DNA of 64,000 nt from Mumia flava (lineage in GTDB: Bacteria > Actinomycetota > Actinomycetes > Propionibacteriales > Nocardioidaceae), in assembly GCF_002797495.1 (NCBI RefSeq), contig NZ_PGEZ01000001.1:62001-126000 (forward strand). The letters run 5' to 3'. Position 1 is the stretch's first letter. Every line of letters begins with the position of its first letter. The translations under genes and the position numbers were made by a program. The notes beneath the pieces were generated by a model. It made no database searches. It had not been told where the DNA came from and saw only the letters and a program-made list of their open reading frames with translations. Positions 10,944-21,070 of this stretch are shown in pieces.

Positions 10944-11858
10944 GTGGATTCCTACCTGAACGAGGGACGCCCGTTCGTCTCGAGCGTGCCCAACGACCTC
11001 GGCCTGACGCGGCACGCCTTCAGAAAAGCACTCGACGAAGGGCAGTTCCGCCAGATATTCAAGTCCGTCTACGTCGATGCCCGGGTTCCGGACACGCGTG
11101 GACTCCGGCTCGTCGCGGCACACCTCGTGACGCCCCCGCATGCGGTCGTCAGCGACTGCTTCGCCTCATGGCTCTTCGGAGTCGACACGTTCAAGCCCAG
11201 CGAGCGCCACCTCCTGACACCGTCCCTCCTCGTGCCTCACGGATCCAGTCGCGTCCGCGCTCCCGGCGTCCGGTGTCGCCAAGCCCGCCTCGCACCCGAG
11301 GAGGTCGTCGAGGTCGACGGCTTGCTGGTGACGAGCCCCCTGCGCACGACCGGTGATCTCGCACGCCGGCTGTGGCGCCCGTACGCCCTCGCCGCGGTCG
11401 ATGGCATGGTCCGGGCGGAGCTCGTCGGCCTGGCCGAGCTCGACGAGTACGTCCGCTCGCTCAGGGGATTCCCCGGGGCACCGAAAGCACGGGAGCTCGT
11501 GGCGTATGCCGACCCGGGAGCGGAGTCACCCGGTGAATCCTGGACGCGCCTCCGGATGATCGACGCCGGTCTGCCACGACCGTGTACGCAGATCCCGGTG
11601 GTGGACGAGTACGGGAACGATCGGTACTTCGACCTCGGATACCGTCAGCATCTCGTCGCTGCGGAGTACGACGGGCGAGAGTTCCACACGACCGAGTCGG
11701 ACCGGGATCACGACGCCGTTCGCCGGGAGTACTTCGCGCGTCGATACGGCTGGCGATTCGTGGTCGGGACGCGGGAGACGGTCTTCGGGAAGGACGACGC
11801 ATTCGAGCGCGAGATCGGCGAACTGCTCGGAATCGCGACCATGCCCCGCCAGTGGTGA
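10944..11858 (+). CDS. AbiEi-type wHTH plus DUF559-like nuclease domain protein
   Basis: A 304-residue protein of a widespread actinobacterial type. The N-terminal third resembles the winged-helix AbiEi antitoxin-like domain (LGLTRHAFRKALDEGQFRQI, then a basic GVYR-type turn KSVYVDARV). The C-terminal part resembles the Vsr/DUF559 nuclease fold: SPGESWTRLRMIDAGLP, DLGYRQHLVAAEYDGREFH, then RREYFARRYGWRFV, where the spaced Glu, Asp and ExD residues could form a PD-(D/E)XK site. No toxin partner is adjacent. The GTG at 10944 is six bases after TGTGAT (10932-10937). It is bracketed by repeats of one family in opposite orientations. Activity is inferred only. Confidence 0.8.
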   Translation: MDSYLNEGRPFVSSVPNDLGLTRHAFRKALDEGQFRQIFKSVYVDARVPDTRGLRLVAAHLVTPPHAVVSDCFASWLFGVDTFKPSERHLLTPSLLVPHGSSRVRAPGVRCRQARLAPEEVVEVDGLLVTSPLRTTGDLARRLWRPYALAAVDGMVRAELVGLAELDEYVRSLRGFPGAPKARELVAYADPGAESPGESWTRLRMIDAGLPRPCTQIPVVDEYGNDRYFDLGYRQHLVAAEYDGREFHTTESDRDHDAVRREYFARRYGWRFVVGTRETVFGKDDAFEREIGELLGIATMPRQW

Positions 11859-11908
11859 CTCGGGACCACACCACCCGCGACTCGCGAGCCCGCCACGGGC
11901 GACTCGCG
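11855..11908 (-). repeat. inverted copies of the 22-bp GAGTCG repeat
   Basis: Read on the minus strand, one full unit occupies 11887-11908 (CGCGAGTCGCCCGTGGCGGG...), followed by a partial or degenerate unit at about 11865-11886 and a further GACTCG at 11857-11862. They face the four forward copies at 10808-10895 across the nuclease gene and end two bases before the rel stop codon. Together the facing copies could form hairpins in both transcripts. Confidence 0.85.
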
Positions 11909-11910
11909 GG

Positions 11911-14202
11911 CTACTGGTTCACGCGGTAGACGTCGAAGACACCCTCGACCGTGCGAACCGCCTTGAGCACGTGACCGAGATGCGTGGGGTCACCCATCTC
12001 GAACGTGAAGGTGGACTTCGCGACCCGGTCGCGGCCGGTCGAGACGGCCGCCGACAGGATGTTGACGTGCTGGTCGGACAGGACCCGGGTGAGGTCCGAG
12101 AGCAGGCGCGAGCGGTCCAGCGCCTCGACCTGGATCGCGACGAGGAACATCGACGACGCGCTCGGCGCCCACTCGACGTCGACCAGCCGGCCGGTGTCCT
12201 TCAGGAGGTCCTTCGCGTTGGTGCAGGCCTTGCGGTGGACGGAGATCCCCTGCGTCCGGGTCACGAACCCGATGATGTCGTCGCCGGGGACCGGGGTGCA
12301 GCACCGGGCGAGCTTGATCTGGACCGAGCCGTCCATCCCCTTGACGGTCACGCCCGCATCACCACGCCGGACGCGGCGACGGTGCACCTCGTCGGGGACC
12401 ATCACGGCCTCGGCGAGGTCCTCGCTGGCGCCCTCCTCACCCCCGAGGAGGGCGAGCACGCGCTCGACGACGTTCTGCGGGCCGACGCGCCCCTCGCCGA
12501 CCGCGGCGTACAACGCGGAGACGTCGCTCAGGTGCAGGTCCTTCGCCACCGTCGCCAGGGTGTCGTGCTTGAGCAGCCGCTGGAGCGGCAGCCCCTCCTT
12601 GCGCATCTGACGTGAGATCGCGTCCTTGCCCTGCTCGATCGCCTCGTCGCGACGCTCCTTGGTGAACCACTGCTTGATCTTGTTGCGGGCGCGGGGACTC
12701 TTGACGAACTCCAGCCAGTCGCGGGAGGGCCCGGCGCCGGGCGCCTTCGACGTGAAGATCTCCACCACGTCGCCGTTGTCGAGGGCCGACTCGAGCGAGA
12801 CCAGCCGACCGTTGACCCGGGCGCCGATGGTCGCGTGGCCGACCTCGGTGTGCACGGCGTAGGCGAAGTCGATCGGCGTCGACCCGGCCGGCAGCCCGAT
12901 CACGTCGCCGCGCGGGGTGTACACGTAGACCTGGTCGGAGAGGTCGAACCGGAGGCTCTCGAGGAAGTCCTGGGACTCCTCGTTCTCGCGCTGCCACTCG
13001 ATCAGCTGGCGGACCCACGCCATGTCGCCGGAGCCCGACCCGGAGCCCGACCCGCCGGACCCGTCCTCCTTGTACTTCCAGTGCGCGGCGACGCCGTACT
13101 CGGCGCGACGGTGCATGGAGTACGTCCGGATCTGCAGCTCGACCGCCTTGCCCTCCGGGCCGATCACGGTCGTGTGCAGCGACTGGTACATGTTGAACTT
13201 CGGCATCGCGACGTAGTCCTTGAACCGACCCGGCACCGGGTTCCAGCGAGCGTGCAGCACGCCGAGGACCGCGTAGCACTCCGACACGCTGTCGACGAGG
13301 ATGCGGATCCCGACCAGGTCGTAGATGTCGGCGAAGTCGCGGCCACGCACGATCATCTTCTGGTAGATCGAGTAGTAGTGCTTCGGGCGACCGGTCACGG
13401 TCGCCTTGATCTTCGAGGTCTTGAGGTCCTCGTTGACCTGGGTGATCACCTTCGAGAGGAAGTCCTCGCGTGACGGTGCGCGATCAGCGACCAGGCGAAC
13501 GATCTCGTCGTAGACCTTCGGGTGGAGCGTCGAGAACGAGAGGTCCTCGAGCTCCCACTTGATGGTGTTCATGCCGAGCCGGTGAGCCAGCGGGGCATAG
13601 ATCTCGATCGTCTCGCGCGCCTTCTTCTCCTGCTTGTCCTGGCGCAGGTAGCGCAGCGTCCGCATGTTGTGCAGGCGGTCGGCGAGCTTGATGATCAGCA
13701 CCCGGATGTCGCGGCTCATCGCGACGATCATCTTGCGGATGGTCTCGGCCTCGGCGTTCTCGCCGTAGCGCACCTTGTCCAGCTTCGTCACGCCGTCGAC
13801 GAGCGTCGCGACCTCCTCGCCGAACTCCTTCGTGACCTCGTCGAGGGTGTAGGCGGTGTCCTCCACCGTGTCGTGCAGCAGCGCCGCGACGATCGTCGGG
13901 GGCGTCATGCCGAGCTCGGCGAGGATCGTCGCGACGGCCAAGGGGTGCGTGATGTACGGGTCGCCGCTCTTGCGCTTCTGACCGCGGTGCAGGCGGGCCG
14001 CCGTCTTGTACGCCCGCACGATGACCCCGGTGTCGACCTTGGGGTGGTTGGTCCGGATGATCCGCACCAGGGGGTCGAGCACGACAGGGGTGTCCGAGCC
14101 TCCACGGCCACCGCCGAGCCGGGCCAGGCGGGAACGCACGCGCGCCGGGGTCGGGACGGACTCCTTGCGCGGTCCGGACTCGGTTCGAGCGCGATCAGCC
14201 AC
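11911..14202 (-). CDS. rel: bifunctional (p)ppGpp synthetase/hydrolase
   Basis: Makes and degrades the stringent-response alarmone (p)ppGpp. The 763-residue protein has the full actinobacterial Rel layout: HD hydrolase domain ([10 protein letters not shown], about residues 108-116), synthetase domain ([20 protein letters not shown] and the [11 protein letters not shown] region), TGS domain ([24 protein letters not shown]) and a C-terminal ACT domain. The GTG at 14200-14202 is chosen because GGAGGGGGAGG at 14207-14217 (minus) precedes it; an ATG at 14220 begins inside that site. TAGGAT at 14232-14237 (minus) is a likely -10. Confidence 0.95.
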   Translation of the reverse strand: MADRARTESGPRKESVPTPARVRSRLARLGGGRGGSDTPVVLDPLVRIIRTNHPKVDTGVIVRAYKTAARLHRGQKRKSGDPYITHPLAVATILAELGMTPPTIVAALLHDTVEDTAYTLDEVTKEFGEEVATLVDGVTKLDKVRYGENAEAETIRKMIVAMSRDIRVLIIKLADRLHNMRTLRYLRQDKQEKKARETIEIYAPLAHRLGMNTIKWELEDLSFSTLHPKVYDEIVRLVADRAPSREDFLSKVITQVNEDLKTSKIKATVTGRPKHYYSIYQKMIVRGRDFADIYDLVGIRILVDSVSECYAVLGVLHARWNPVPGRFKDYVAMPKFNMYQSLHTTVIGPEGKAVELQIRTYSMHRRAEYGVAAHWKYKEDGSGGSGSGSGSGDMAWVRQLIEWQRENEESQDFLESLRFDLSDQVYVYTPRGDVIGLPAGSTPIDFAYAVHTEVGHATIGARVNGRLVSLESALDNGDVVEIFTSKAPGAGPSRDWLEFVKSPRARNKIKQWFTKERRDEAIEQGKDAISRQMRKEGLPLQRLLKHDTLATVAKDLHLSDVSALYAAVGEGRVGPQNVVERVLALLGGEEGASEDLAEAVMVPDEVHRRRVRRGDAGVTVKGMDGSVQIKLARCCTPVPGDDIIGFVTRTQGISVHRKACTNAKDLLKDTGRLVDVEWAPSASSMFLVAIQVEALDRSRLLSDLTRVLSDQHVNILSAAVSTGRDRVAKSTFTFEMGDPTHLGHVLKAVRTVEGVFDVYRVNQ

Positions 14203-14274
14203 CGGCACCTCCCCCTCCATCGTAGGCCGCCATCCTAGGCCGGAGCGCAAGCCCGCGCGGCGTTGTCCCCAACG

Positions 14275-14370
14275 TCAGCCGAACAGCACACCGAACAGTG
14301 TGGCGCCCCCCGCGAGCACCAACGCGATCGCCAGCACGAGCGCGATCAGGCGCGTGGTCTCGGGACTCAT
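14275..14370 (-). CDS. 31-residue single-membrane-helix peptide
   Basis: An ATG at 14368-14370 opens a 31-codon frame encoding MSPETTRLIALVLAIALVLA followed by GGATLFGVLFG, an almost pure hydrophobic helix with a short polar N-terminus. GGGGAGAG lies about seven to ten bases upstream, a good ribosome-binding site. It sits between apt and rel on their strand. Size and composition suggest a small membrane peptide; function unknown. Chance cannot be excluded for so short a frame, but the site, codon usage and clean hydrophobic helix argue for a real gene. Confidence 0.6.
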   Translation of the reverse strand: MSPETTRLIALVLAIALVLAGGATLFGVLFG

Positions 14371-14413
14371 GTCGCTCACTCTCCCCAGGTGCTGCGCGCG
14401 GCGCGCGCACCGG

Positions 14414-14953
14414 TCAGTACGTACGCAGGGTGCCGAAACGGCCGACAGGAAGCCGGCTGCGTCCCCCGAGCGGGCCGATCTCGAGCATCGTGACGTTGCC
14501 GACGACCTCCGCGCCCGTGGCGGCGACGAGCTCGTCGACCGCCGCCATCGTCCCGCCGGTCGCGAGCACGTCGTCGAGGACCACGACCCGCTCCCCCGGA
14601 ACCAGGGCGTCGGTGTGCATCTCGAGGGTCGCGGACCCGTACTCGAGGTCGTAGGAGACCTGGTGCGTGGTCGCGGGGAGCTTGCCGGCCTTGCGTGCCG
14701 GGACGAATCCGGCCCCCAGCGCGAGCGCCACCGGCACCGCCAGGATGAAGCCGCGGGCCTCGATGCCGACCACCTTGTCCACCGGACCGTCGGCCAGCTC
14801 GGAGGACAGCTCCGTCAACCGCTCCACCGTGACGCGCAGCGCCGGCGGATCCGCCAGGAGAGGCGTGACGTCGCGGAAGAGCACGCCCGGCTCGGGCCAG
14901 TCCTCGACGTCGCGGACCAGGCGGTCCAGGACGTCGTCGAGAGCGGGGGTCAC
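14414..14953 (-). CDS. apt: adenine phosphoribosyltransferase
   Basis: Salvages adenine to AMP using PRPP. The 179-residue length is typical; GVLFRDVTPLLADP near the start and the PRPP-binding loop VVVLDDVLATGGT at about residues 123-135 are diagnostic. The GTG start at 14951-14953 overlaps the yajC stop as GTGA. In most actinobacteria secD and secF lie between yajC and apt; here they are missing from this position and a fused secDF is found about 37 kb away in the same window. Confidence 0.95.
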   Translation of the reverse strand: MTPALDDVLDRLVRDVEDWPEPGVLFRDVTPLLADPPALRVTVERLTELSSELADGPVDKVVGIEARGFILAVPVALALGAGFVPARKAGKLPATTHQVSYDLEYGSATLEMHTDALVPGERVVVLDDVLATGGTMAAVDELVAATGAEVVGNVTMLEIGPLGGRSRLPVGRFGTLRTY

Positions 14954-15297
14954 GCCCCGTTCTCCTCCCGCTTGTCGGACGGCGCGTCGTCGTCGGAGGA
15001 CGCCGGGTCGTCGAGGCGGGGATCGTCGGCGCCGCCCGACGTCGGGGTCAGGATCTTCGCGACGACGTTGCGGTGCACCCGGATCTCGACGCCGGGCGCG
15101 ATCGTCAGCTCCATCGAGTCCTCATCGAGCCCCGTCACTGTGCCGAAGATGCCGCTGGTCAGCATCACCTCGGCGCCGAGCTCGACGCGGCTCTGCATGT
15201 CGACGAACTCGCGGCGCCGCTTGCTCTGCGGTCGGATGATGAGGAAGTAGAAAACGCCGGCGAGCAGGATCAGCGGCAGCAGGGCACCGAGCTCCAC
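14950..15297 (-). CDS. yajC: preprotein translocase subunit YajC
   Basis: A 115-residue single-pass membrane protein that associates with SecDF in the Sec translocon. The N-terminal helix LLPLILLAGVFYFLIIRPQSKRR is the YajC hallmark, followed by the conserved region LTSGIFGTVTGLDEDSMELTIAPGVEIRVHR and an acidic low-complexity tail. The start is the GTG at 15295-15297. It lies downstream of ruvB and overlaps apt by four bases. Confidence 0.94.
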   Translation of the reverse strand: MELGALLPLILLAGVFYFLIIRPQSKRRREFVDMQSRVELGAEVMLTSGIFGTVTGLDEDSMELTIAPGVEIRVHRNVVAKILTPTSGGADDPRLDDPASSDDDAPSDKREENGA

Positions 15298-15437
15298 GAT
15301 GACTCCAGGGGGTTGGGTGAGAGAACCCGCACAAGTCTAGCGAGGAGACCCTGGACGACGTCCATCGGTGCAGGTCCATCGGTGCAGGTCGGACTGCCGA
15401 CGGTCGCCGTACGCGATGCCGCGCGCCGCCCCGGCGC

Positions 15438-16505
15438 TCAGTCGATCGGCAACGGCTCCGGGCCGGATCCCTCCGGCGGGCGGAGCCCGAGGTGCTCCCA
15501 CGCGGCCGCGGTGGCGATCCGGCCCCGCGGGGTCCGAGCGAGGAACCCTCGACGGACCAGGAACGGCTCCGCGACCTCCTCGACGGTCTCCCGCTCCTCG
15601 GCCACCGCGACGGCGAGGGTCGAGATCCCGACCGGGCCACCGCCGAAGTGCCGGCACAACGCCTCCAGGACGGAGCGGTCGAGCCGGTCGAGCCCGATCC
15701 GGTCCACCTCGTACAGCTCGAGCGCACGGTGCGCGACGTCGAGGTCGACCGTCCCGTCGCCGCGGACCTCGGCGTAGTCGCGGACCCGACGGAGCAGGCG
15801 GTTGGCGATCCGCGGCGTCCCACGGGACCGCGAGGCGATCTCCATCCCACCGTCGCGGGTGACGTCGACCCCCAGCAGCGCCGCCGAGCGGTCCACGATC
15901 CGGTGCAGCTCGGCCGACTCGTAGTACTCCAGCTGCGCCGTGAACCCGAAGCGGTCCCGCAACGGCCCGGGCAGCAGGCCGGCGCGGGTCGTCGCCCCGA
16001 CCAGGGTGAACGTCGGGATCTGCAGCGGGATCGCGGTGGCGCCCGGCCCCTTGCCGATCACCACGTCGACGCGGAAGTCCTCCATCGCCATGTAGAGGAG
16101 CTCCTCGGCGGGCCGGGACATCCGGTGGATCTCGTCGACGAACAGGACGTCGCCCTCGTTGATCCCGGACAGGATCGCGGCCAGGTCACCGGCGTGCTGG
16201 ATCGCCGGACCACTCGTCAGGCGCAGCGACGTGCCCATCTCGCTCGCGATGATCATCGCGAGCGTGGTCTTGCCCAGGCCCGGCGGACCGGACAGCAGGA
16301 CGTGGTCGGGTGTGCGGCCCCGACCCTTCGCGGCCGTCAGCACCAGCGAGAGCTGCTCGCGGACCCGCTCCTGCCCGATCAGCTCGTCCAGGGTCTTCGG
16401 CCGCAGCGCCGCCTCGTACGCCCGCTCGTCGCCGTCGGCGTCGGGGCCGACGAGCCGCGCCTCGAGCTCGGCAGCCTCTCGGGTCTCCAGGTCACGATCG
16501 TCCAT
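15438..16505 (-). CDS. ruvB: Holliday junction branch migration helicase RuvB
   Basis: The AAA+ motor of the RuvABC complex. The 355-residue protein has Walker [10 protein letters not shown] at about residues 73-81, Walker [10 protein letters not shown] at about 122-130, the ATTRAG(L)[10 protein letters not shown] sensor region, and a C-terminal winged-helix domain ([16 protein letters not shown]). ATG start at 16503-16505, fourteen bases after the ruvA stop. It forms the last gene of ruvC-ruvA-ruvB. Confidence 0.97.
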   Translation of the reverse strand: MDDRDLETREAAELEARLVGPDADGDERAYEAALRPKTLDELIGQERVREQLSLVLTAAKGRGRTPDHVLLSGPPGLGKTTLAMIIASEMGTSLRLTSGPAIQHAGDLAAILSGINEGDVLFVDEIHRMSRPAEELLYMAMEDFRVDVVIGKGPGATAIPLQIPTFTLVGATTRAGLLPGPLRDRFGFTAQLEYYESAELHRIVDRSAALLGVDVTRDGGMEIASRSRGTPRIANRLLRRVRDYAEVRGDGTVDLDVAHRALELYEVDRIGLDRLDRSVLEALCRHFGGGPVGISTLAVAVAEERETVEEVAEPFLVRRGFLARTPRGRIATAAAWEHLGLRPPEGSGPEPLPID

Positions 16506-16519
16506 GCCGCTCCCCCGGC

Positions 16520-17164
16520 TCAGGCTCTCGAGAGCGTGCGCAGCGCGGCACGCAGCAGCTCGGAGACGTCGGCAGCGCCGTCGGACTCGTACTGGGCGGC
16601 CGCGACGTCGACCACCGCGACGACCGCGCTCTCGGCCTCGCGCGCGGACCAGCCCAGGCCGACGAGGGCCGCGTGGACCTGCGGGCGCCAGTCGGCGGCG
16701 TCGCCGCCGCCGGCGACGGGGCCCGCTCCCCCGGCCGCGACGCTCGCGGACTCGCCCGGCACGACCGCCGCGACGCGATCCTTGAGCTCGAGCACGATCC
16801 GCTGAGCGCCCTTGCGGCCGATCCCCGGCACCTTCGTCAGGGCGGTCACGTCCTCCGACGCCACCGCCCGCCGGAGCCCGTCGGCCCCGAGGACCGCGAC
16901 GATCGCCTGCGCGACCTTCGGGCCGACACCGCTGGCGGTCTGCGCCAGCTCGAAGGTGTCGCGCTCGTCGTCGTCGGCGAAGCCGTACAAGGTCATGGAG
17001 TCCTCGCGCACCACCAGGCTGGTCGACACCTGGGCCTCGCGGCCGTCGCGCAGACCGGCCAGGGTGCCGGGAGTGCAGCGGACGAGCATGCCGACCCCGC
17101 CGACGTCGATCACGGCGGAGTCGAGCGTGGTCGCGGCGACGGTGCCGCGGACGTGGGCGATCAT
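16520..17164 (-). CDS. ruvA: Holliday junction branch migration protein RuvA
   Basis: Binds the four-way junction and recruits RuvB. The 214-residue protein begins [20 protein letters not shown], has the helix-hairpin-helix region [19 protein letters not shown], and ends in domain III ([19 protein letters not shown]), separated by an Ala/Gly-rich linker that looks longer than in E. coli. Its ATG overlaps the ruvC stop as ATGA (17161-17164). Confidence 0.96.
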   Translation of the reverse strand: MIAHVRGTVAATTLDSAVIDVGGVGMLVRCTPGTLAGLRDGREAQVSTSLVVREDSMTLYGFADDDERDTFELAQTASGVGPKVAQAIVAVLGADGLRRAVASEDVTALTKVPGIGRKGAQRIVLELKDRVAAVVPGESASVAAGGAGPVAGGGDAADWRPQVHAALVGLGWSAREAESAVVAVVDVAAAQYESDGAADVSELLRAALRTLSRA

Positions 17165-17742
17165 CGGGCGTACCTCCCGGGCAGTCGTGAACGGAGCGGC
17201 TCGGCGGCCGTACGGACGGGACCGGCCGTACGGCGCTGGGCGGCCGCGGCAGCCTCGAGCCGGCCGGTCGAGGTGCCGCGCCAGACGTGACAGATCGCCA
17301 GCGCCAGCGCGTCGGCGGCGTCAGCCGGCCGCGGAGCGGTCTCGAGGGCGAGCAGCCGCGTCACCATGGCGGTGACCTGGGCCTTGTCGGCCCGACCGTT
17401 GCCGGTGACCGCGGCCTTGACCTCGCTCGGCGTGTGCAGCGCGACCGGGAGGCCGCGCCGCGCGGCCGCGACCATCGCGATCCCGCTGGCCTGAGCGGTC
17501 CCCATCACGGTGGACACGTTGTTCTGGGAGAAGACGCGCTCGACGGCGACGACGTCGGGCTCGTAGCGGACCAGTGCGTCGGACAGCGCGACCTCGATCG
17601 CGAGCAGCCGCTGAGCGACCTCGTCGCTCGCCGGGGTGCGGACGACCTCGACCGCGACCGCGCTCAACGCGGCCCCCACCCGACCCTCGACCACGCCGAT
17701 GCCGCACCGGGTCAGGCCCGGGTCGACCCCGAGGACACGCAT
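17161..17742 (-). CDS. ruvC: Holliday junction resolvase RuvC
   Basis: Cleaves Holliday junctions. The 193-residue protein starts [16 protein letters not shown], containing the first catalytic Asp; the [17 protein letters not shown] motif and [18 protein letters not shown] follow, and the final acidic residues lie in [14 protein letters not shown]. The ATG at 17740-17742 has GGGAGG five bases upstream, so the eight-residue upstream extension of the frame is not needed. Confidence 0.96.
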   Translation of the reverse strand: MRVLGVDPGLTRCGIGVVEGRVGAALSAVAVEVVRTPASDEVAQRLLAIEVALSDALVRYEPDVVAVERVFSQNNVSTVMGTAQASGIAMVAAARRGLPVALHTPSEVKAAVTGNGRADKAQVTAMVTRLLALETAPRPADAADALALAICHVWRGTSTGRLEAAAAAQRRTAGPVRTAAEPLRSRLPGRYAR

Positions 17743-17861
17743 CGAACCTCCCGCGACAGCGAACACGTGTTCGACACGCTATCGCGACCGGCCGGCGGTT
17801 CGGCTGCGACGCGCCGCGCCGGCCCCGCTCGGATCGAGCAGGACCGGCGCGGCCCCTCGGA

Positions 17862-18035
17862 TCACTTCTTGAAGGCGTCCTTGACGTTCTCGGCGGCCTT
17901 CTTGAGGTCGGCCTTGGCCTGCTGGCCCTTGCCCTCGTTCTCCTGCTGCTCGTCGCCCCGGGCCTTGCCCGCGGCCTCCTTCGCCTTGCCCTCGAGGTCC
18001 TCGGCGGTGTTCTTCATCTTGTCGTCGGCGGCCAT
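17862..18035 (-). CDS. CsbD-like stress protein
   Basis: A 57-residue, Lys/Glu/Ala-rich hydrophilic protein: MAADDKMKNTAEDLEGKAKE followed by AAGKARGD. This is the CsbD family pattern; homologues are general-stress proteins of unclear mechanism. The ATG at 18033-18035 is preferred because GAGGAG lies nine bases upstream, while the in-frame ATG at 18044 abuts that site. It stands alone between ruvC and yebC. Confidence 0.88.
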   Translation of the reverse strand: MAADDKMKNTAEDLEGKAKEAAGKARGDEQQENEGKGQQAKADLKKAAENVKDAFKK

Positions 18036-18116
18036 GCGACTCATCTCCTCGGTCCGCGGGATGTCAGGACTGACGTACCCACGATGCCGCGCAAGCATGC
18101 GCGGCGCAGACGGCCG

Positions 18117-18878
18117 TCAGCCGACCTGCGCCATGACCTCGTCGGAGGCGTCGAAGTTGGTGAAGACGTTCTGGACGTCGTCGGAGTCCTCGAGCGCGTC
18201 GATCAGCCGGACGACCTTGCCCGCGCCGTCGGCGTCGACCTCCACCGTCATCGACGGCACGAAGGACACCTCCGCCGAGTCGTAGTCGAGGCCCGCGTCC
18301 TGCAACGCGGTCCGCACCGCGACCACGTCGCCCGGCTCGCTGACGACCTCGAACGACCCGTCCAGGTCGTTGACGTCCTCGGCCCCGGCGTCGAGGACCG
18401 GCTCGAGCACGTCGTCCTCGGTCAGCGTGCGGTCACCCTGGTCCGCCGGGACGATCACCACGCCCTTCCGGTGGAACATGTACGACACCGAGCCCGGGTC
18501 GGCCATCGAGCCGCCGTTGCGGGTCATCGCGGTGCGCACCTCCATGGCCGCACGGTTCTTGTTGTCGGTGAGGCACTCGATCAGGATCGCGACGCCGCCG
18601 GGGGCGTACCCCTCGTACATGATCGTCTGGTAGTCGACGGCGTCGGCGTCGAGACCGCCGCCGCGCTTGACGGCGCGGTCGATGTTGTCGTTCGGGACCG
18701 ACTGCTTCTTCGCCTTCTGGATCGCGTCGTACAGCGTCGGGTTGCCGTCGGGGTCGGGACCTCCGGTGCGCGCAGCGACCTCGATGTTCTTGATCAGCTT
18801 GGCGAACAGCTTGCCGCGCTTGGCATCGATGGCGGCCTTCTTGTGCTTGGTCGTCGCCCACTTGGAGTGACCGGACAC
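18117..18878 (-). CDS. YebC/PmpR family regulatory protein
   Basis: A 253-residue member of the YebC family, whose members act as transcription factors or, as shown more recently, as translation factors easing difficult peptide bonds. The start [25 protein letters not shown] is the diagnostic N-terminus, with GTG at 18876-18878 and AGGTGGG just upstream. Later family motifs include YDAIQKAK and [23 protein letters not shown]. It lies between pdxT and ruvC, as in many actinobacteria. Confidence 0.93.
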   Translation of the reverse strand: MSGHSKWATTKHKKAAIDAKRGKLFAKLIKNIEVAARTGGPDPDGNPTLYDAIQKAKKQSVPNDNIDRAVKRGGGLDADAVDYQTIMYEGYAPGGVAILIECLTDNKNRAAMEVRTAMTRNGGSMADPGSVSYMFHRKGVVIVPADQGDRTLTEDDVLEPVLDAGAEDVNDLDGSFEVVSEPGDVVAVRTALQDAGLDYDSAEVSFVPSMTVEVDADGAGKVVRLIDALEDSDDVQNVFTNFDASDEVMAQVG

Positions 18879-18938
18879 GACACCCACCTATCCCTCGTCC
18901 TCGAACTGGCTCGGCCGTCCTCACGGCCGCCTACGATC

Positions 18939-19538
18939 CTATCCGGCCCGCACCGTGTCGACGAACATCCGGTGGAGCCGGTCGTCCCCGCCGAACTCCG
19001 GGTGGAACGACGACGCCAGCACCGCACCCTGCCGTACGACGACCGGGTGCTGCCCCGCCGGGCCGGCGTCGACCGAGGCCAGGACCTCGACGCCCTCGCC
19101 GACCTCGTCCACCCAGGGGGCCCGGATGAAGACCGCGTGCATCGGCGCCGCCAGGCCCGCCACGTCCAGCTCCGTCTCGAACGAGTCCACCTGCCTGCCG
19201 AACGCGTTGCGCCGCACGGTCACGTCGAGCCCGCCGAAGGTCTGCTGGTCCGGCAGACCGCCGCGGATCCGGTCGGCCAGCATGATCATGCCCGCGCACG
19301 TGCCGAAGGCCGGCATCCCCTCGGCGAGCCGGGCACGGATCGGGTCGCGGACCTCGAAGATCCGCGACAGCTTGTCGATCGTCGTCGACTCCCCACCGGG
19401 GATCAGCAGCCCGTCGCAGCGTTCCACCTCCGCCGGTCGGCGCAGCCCGAACGGCTCCGCACCGGCGTCGGTCAGCATCCGCAGATGCTCGCGCACGTCG
19501 CCCTGCAGCGCCAGCACGCCGATCCGCGGCGCGCTCAC
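18939..19538 (-). CDS. pdxT: pyridoxal 5'-phosphate synthase glutaminase subunit
   Basis: PdxT releases ammonia from glutamine and channels it to PdxS for vitamin B6 synthesis. The 199-residue protein has [12 protein letters not shown] at the start, LIPGGESTT, the catalytic Cys81 in FGTCAGMI, and the His-Glu pair in [10 protein letters not shown] near the end. The GTG at 19536-19538 overlaps the stop of the upstream unknown gene as GTGA, so the pdxS-unknown-pdxT trio is probably one operon. Confidence 0.95.
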   Translation of the reverse strand: MSAPRIGVLALQGDVREHLRMLTDAGAEPFGLRRPAEVERCDGLLIPGGESTTIDKLSRIFEVRDPIRARLAEGMPAFGTCAGMIMLADRIRGGLPDQQTFGGLDVTVRRNAFGRQVDSFETELDVAGLAAPMHAVFIRAPWVDEVGEGVEVLASVDAGPAGQHPVVVRQGAVLASSFHPEFGGDDRLHRMFVDTVRAG

Positions 19539-20101
19539 TCCCCCACCCGGCGCCGCCAGGACGCCGCGACCTCGATCCGGCCCTCGTCGAAGCGCGCCGC
19601 GAGGCCGGCGGACGCGATCGCCTCGATCACCCGCACGCACAGCGGGTCGCCGTCGGCGACGTTCGCGCCGTCGGGATGCCAGGCGTTCACCTCCAGCATG
19701 CCGTGCTCGACCGCGTGCCAGACGTCCGGCGGGGTGAACCACACCACGCCCTCCAGCCCGGACTCCCCGGACCGTACGACCGCTGCCGCGGCCCAGTGGT
19801 CGTCGACCCCGACGAGGACGCGAACACCGTCGGACTCGAGCACCTCGAACGCCTCGACGAGCGCGTCGTAGTCGGTCCGCGCAGGCCAGGACGCCACGTC
19901 CGCGGCGAGCGCCGCGCGCTCGGAGGCCACGAGACCGCGGGCCACCTCCTCGGCGTCGTCGCGACCGGCGTCCTCGTGGGCCGCCTCCGCGACCTCGGCG
20001 ACGCACGCGTCCGGACCGAGCAGACCGGAGCGCACCAGCACCCGGGCGTACGACCTCAGCGCGTCGTCAGCCGACAGCTTCGGCGCCGAGAAGAACGGCA
20101 C
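19535..20101 (-). CDS. unknown protein between pdxS and pdxT
   Basis: A 188-residue protein of unknown function, from memory resembling DUF6891. It shows a helical N-terminal half ([23 protein letters not shown]) and a C-terminal alpha/beta part with [24 protein letters not shown] and a final [12 protein letters not shown] strand. No catalytic motif is recognisable. It starts at GTG 20099-20101, six bases after pdxS, and overlaps pdxT by four bases. Mycobacteria carry an acyl-CoA thioesterase gene at this position (from memory), but this protein does not look like one. Confidence 0.75.
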   Translation of the reverse strand: MPFFSAPKLSADDALRSYARVLVRSGLLGPDACVAEVAEAAHEDAGRDDAEEVARGLVASERAALAADVASWPARTDYDALVEAFEVLESDGVRVLVGVDDHWAAAAVVRSGESGLEGVVWFTPPDVWHAVEHGMLEVNAWHPDGANVADGDPLCVRVIEAIASAGLAARFDEGRIEVAASWRRRVGE

Positions 20102-20107
20102 CGAGGC

Positions 20108-21037
20108 TCACCAGCCGCGCTCGGCGAGCCGGTGCGGCTCGGGGACGTCCTCGACGTTGATGCCGACCATGGCCTCGCCGAGGCCCCGCGAGACCTTCGC
20201 GATCACGTCGGGGTCGTCGTAGAACGTCGTCGCCTTGACGATCGCCGCAGCGCGCTCGGCCGGGTTGCCGGACTTGAAGATGCCCGACCCCACGAACACG
20301 CCCTCGGCGCCGAGCTGCATCATCATCGCCGCGTCGGCCGGCGTCGCGATGCCACCCGCGGTGAACAGCACCACGGGGAGGCGGCCGGCCTCGGCCACCT
20401 CGCGGACCAGCTCGTACGGGGCCTGGAGCTCCTTCGCGGCGACGTACAGCTCGTCGGGCGCGAGGCTCTGGAGCCGGCGGATCTCCGCCCGGATCGAGCG
20501 CATGTGGGTCGTCGCGTTCGAGACGTCACCGGTGCCGGCCTCGCCCTTGGAGCGGATCATCGCCGCCCCCTCGGTCAGGCGGCGCAGCGCCTCGCCCAGG
20601 TTGGTCGCGCCGCACACGAAGGGCACGGTGAAACCCCACTTGTCGATGTGGTGGGTGTAGTCGGCGGGCGTCAGCACCTCGGACTCGTCGATGTAGTCCA
20701 CGCCGAGCGACTGCAGGACCTGCGCCTCGACGAACTGACCGATCCGCGCCTTCGCCATCACCGGGATCGAGACCGACGAGACGATGCCATCGATCAGGTC
20801 CGGGTCGCTCATCCGAGCCACACCGCCCTGGGCCCGGATGTCGGCCGGAACCCGCTCCAGCGCCATGACCGCGACCGCACCGGCATCCTCGGCGATCTTG
20901 GCCTGCTCGGCCGTGACCACGTCCATGATCACGCCGCCCTTGAGCATCTCGGCCATGCCGCGCTTGACCCGCGCGGTCCCGGTCTGCGAGGCCGGGGTCG
21001 TCGCGTGGTCCGCGGGCGGAAGGGTCTGGTCGGTCAT
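20108..21037 (-). CDS. pdxS: pyridoxal 5'-phosphate synthase subunit PdxS
   Basis: Builds PLP from ribose 5-phosphate, glyceraldehyde 3-phosphate and ammonia in a dodecameric complex with PdxT. The 309-residue protein has [41 protein letters not shown], the catalytic lysine region [15 protein letters not shown], and the phosphate-binding [21 protein letters not shown] start at 21035-21037 with a GAGGTGACC site upstream. Confidence 0.97.
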   Translation of the reverse strand: MTDQTLPPADHATTPASQTGTARVKRGMAEMLKGGVIMDVVTAEQAKIAEDAGAVAVMALERVPADIRAQGGVARMSDPDLIDGIVSSVSIPVMAKARIGQFVEAQVLQSLGVDYIDESEVLTPADYTHHIDKWGFTVPFVCGATNLGEALRRLTEGAAMIRSKGEAGTGDVSNATTHMRSIRAEIRRLQSLAPDELYVAAKELQAPYELVREVAEAGRLPVVLFTAGGIATPADAAMMMQLGAEGVFVGSGIFKSGNPAERAAAIVKATTFYDDPDVIAKVSRGLGEAMVGINVEDVPEPHRLAERGW

Positions 21038-21070
21038 TCGGTCACCTCGGTGTGGTCGAAACGGACGCCT

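Noticed and set aside
10944-11858. Complete type IV AbiEi/AbiEii toxin-antitoxin pair
   Set aside because: Only the AbiEi-like helix-turn-helix part is present and no nucleotidyltransferase toxin gene is adjacent.
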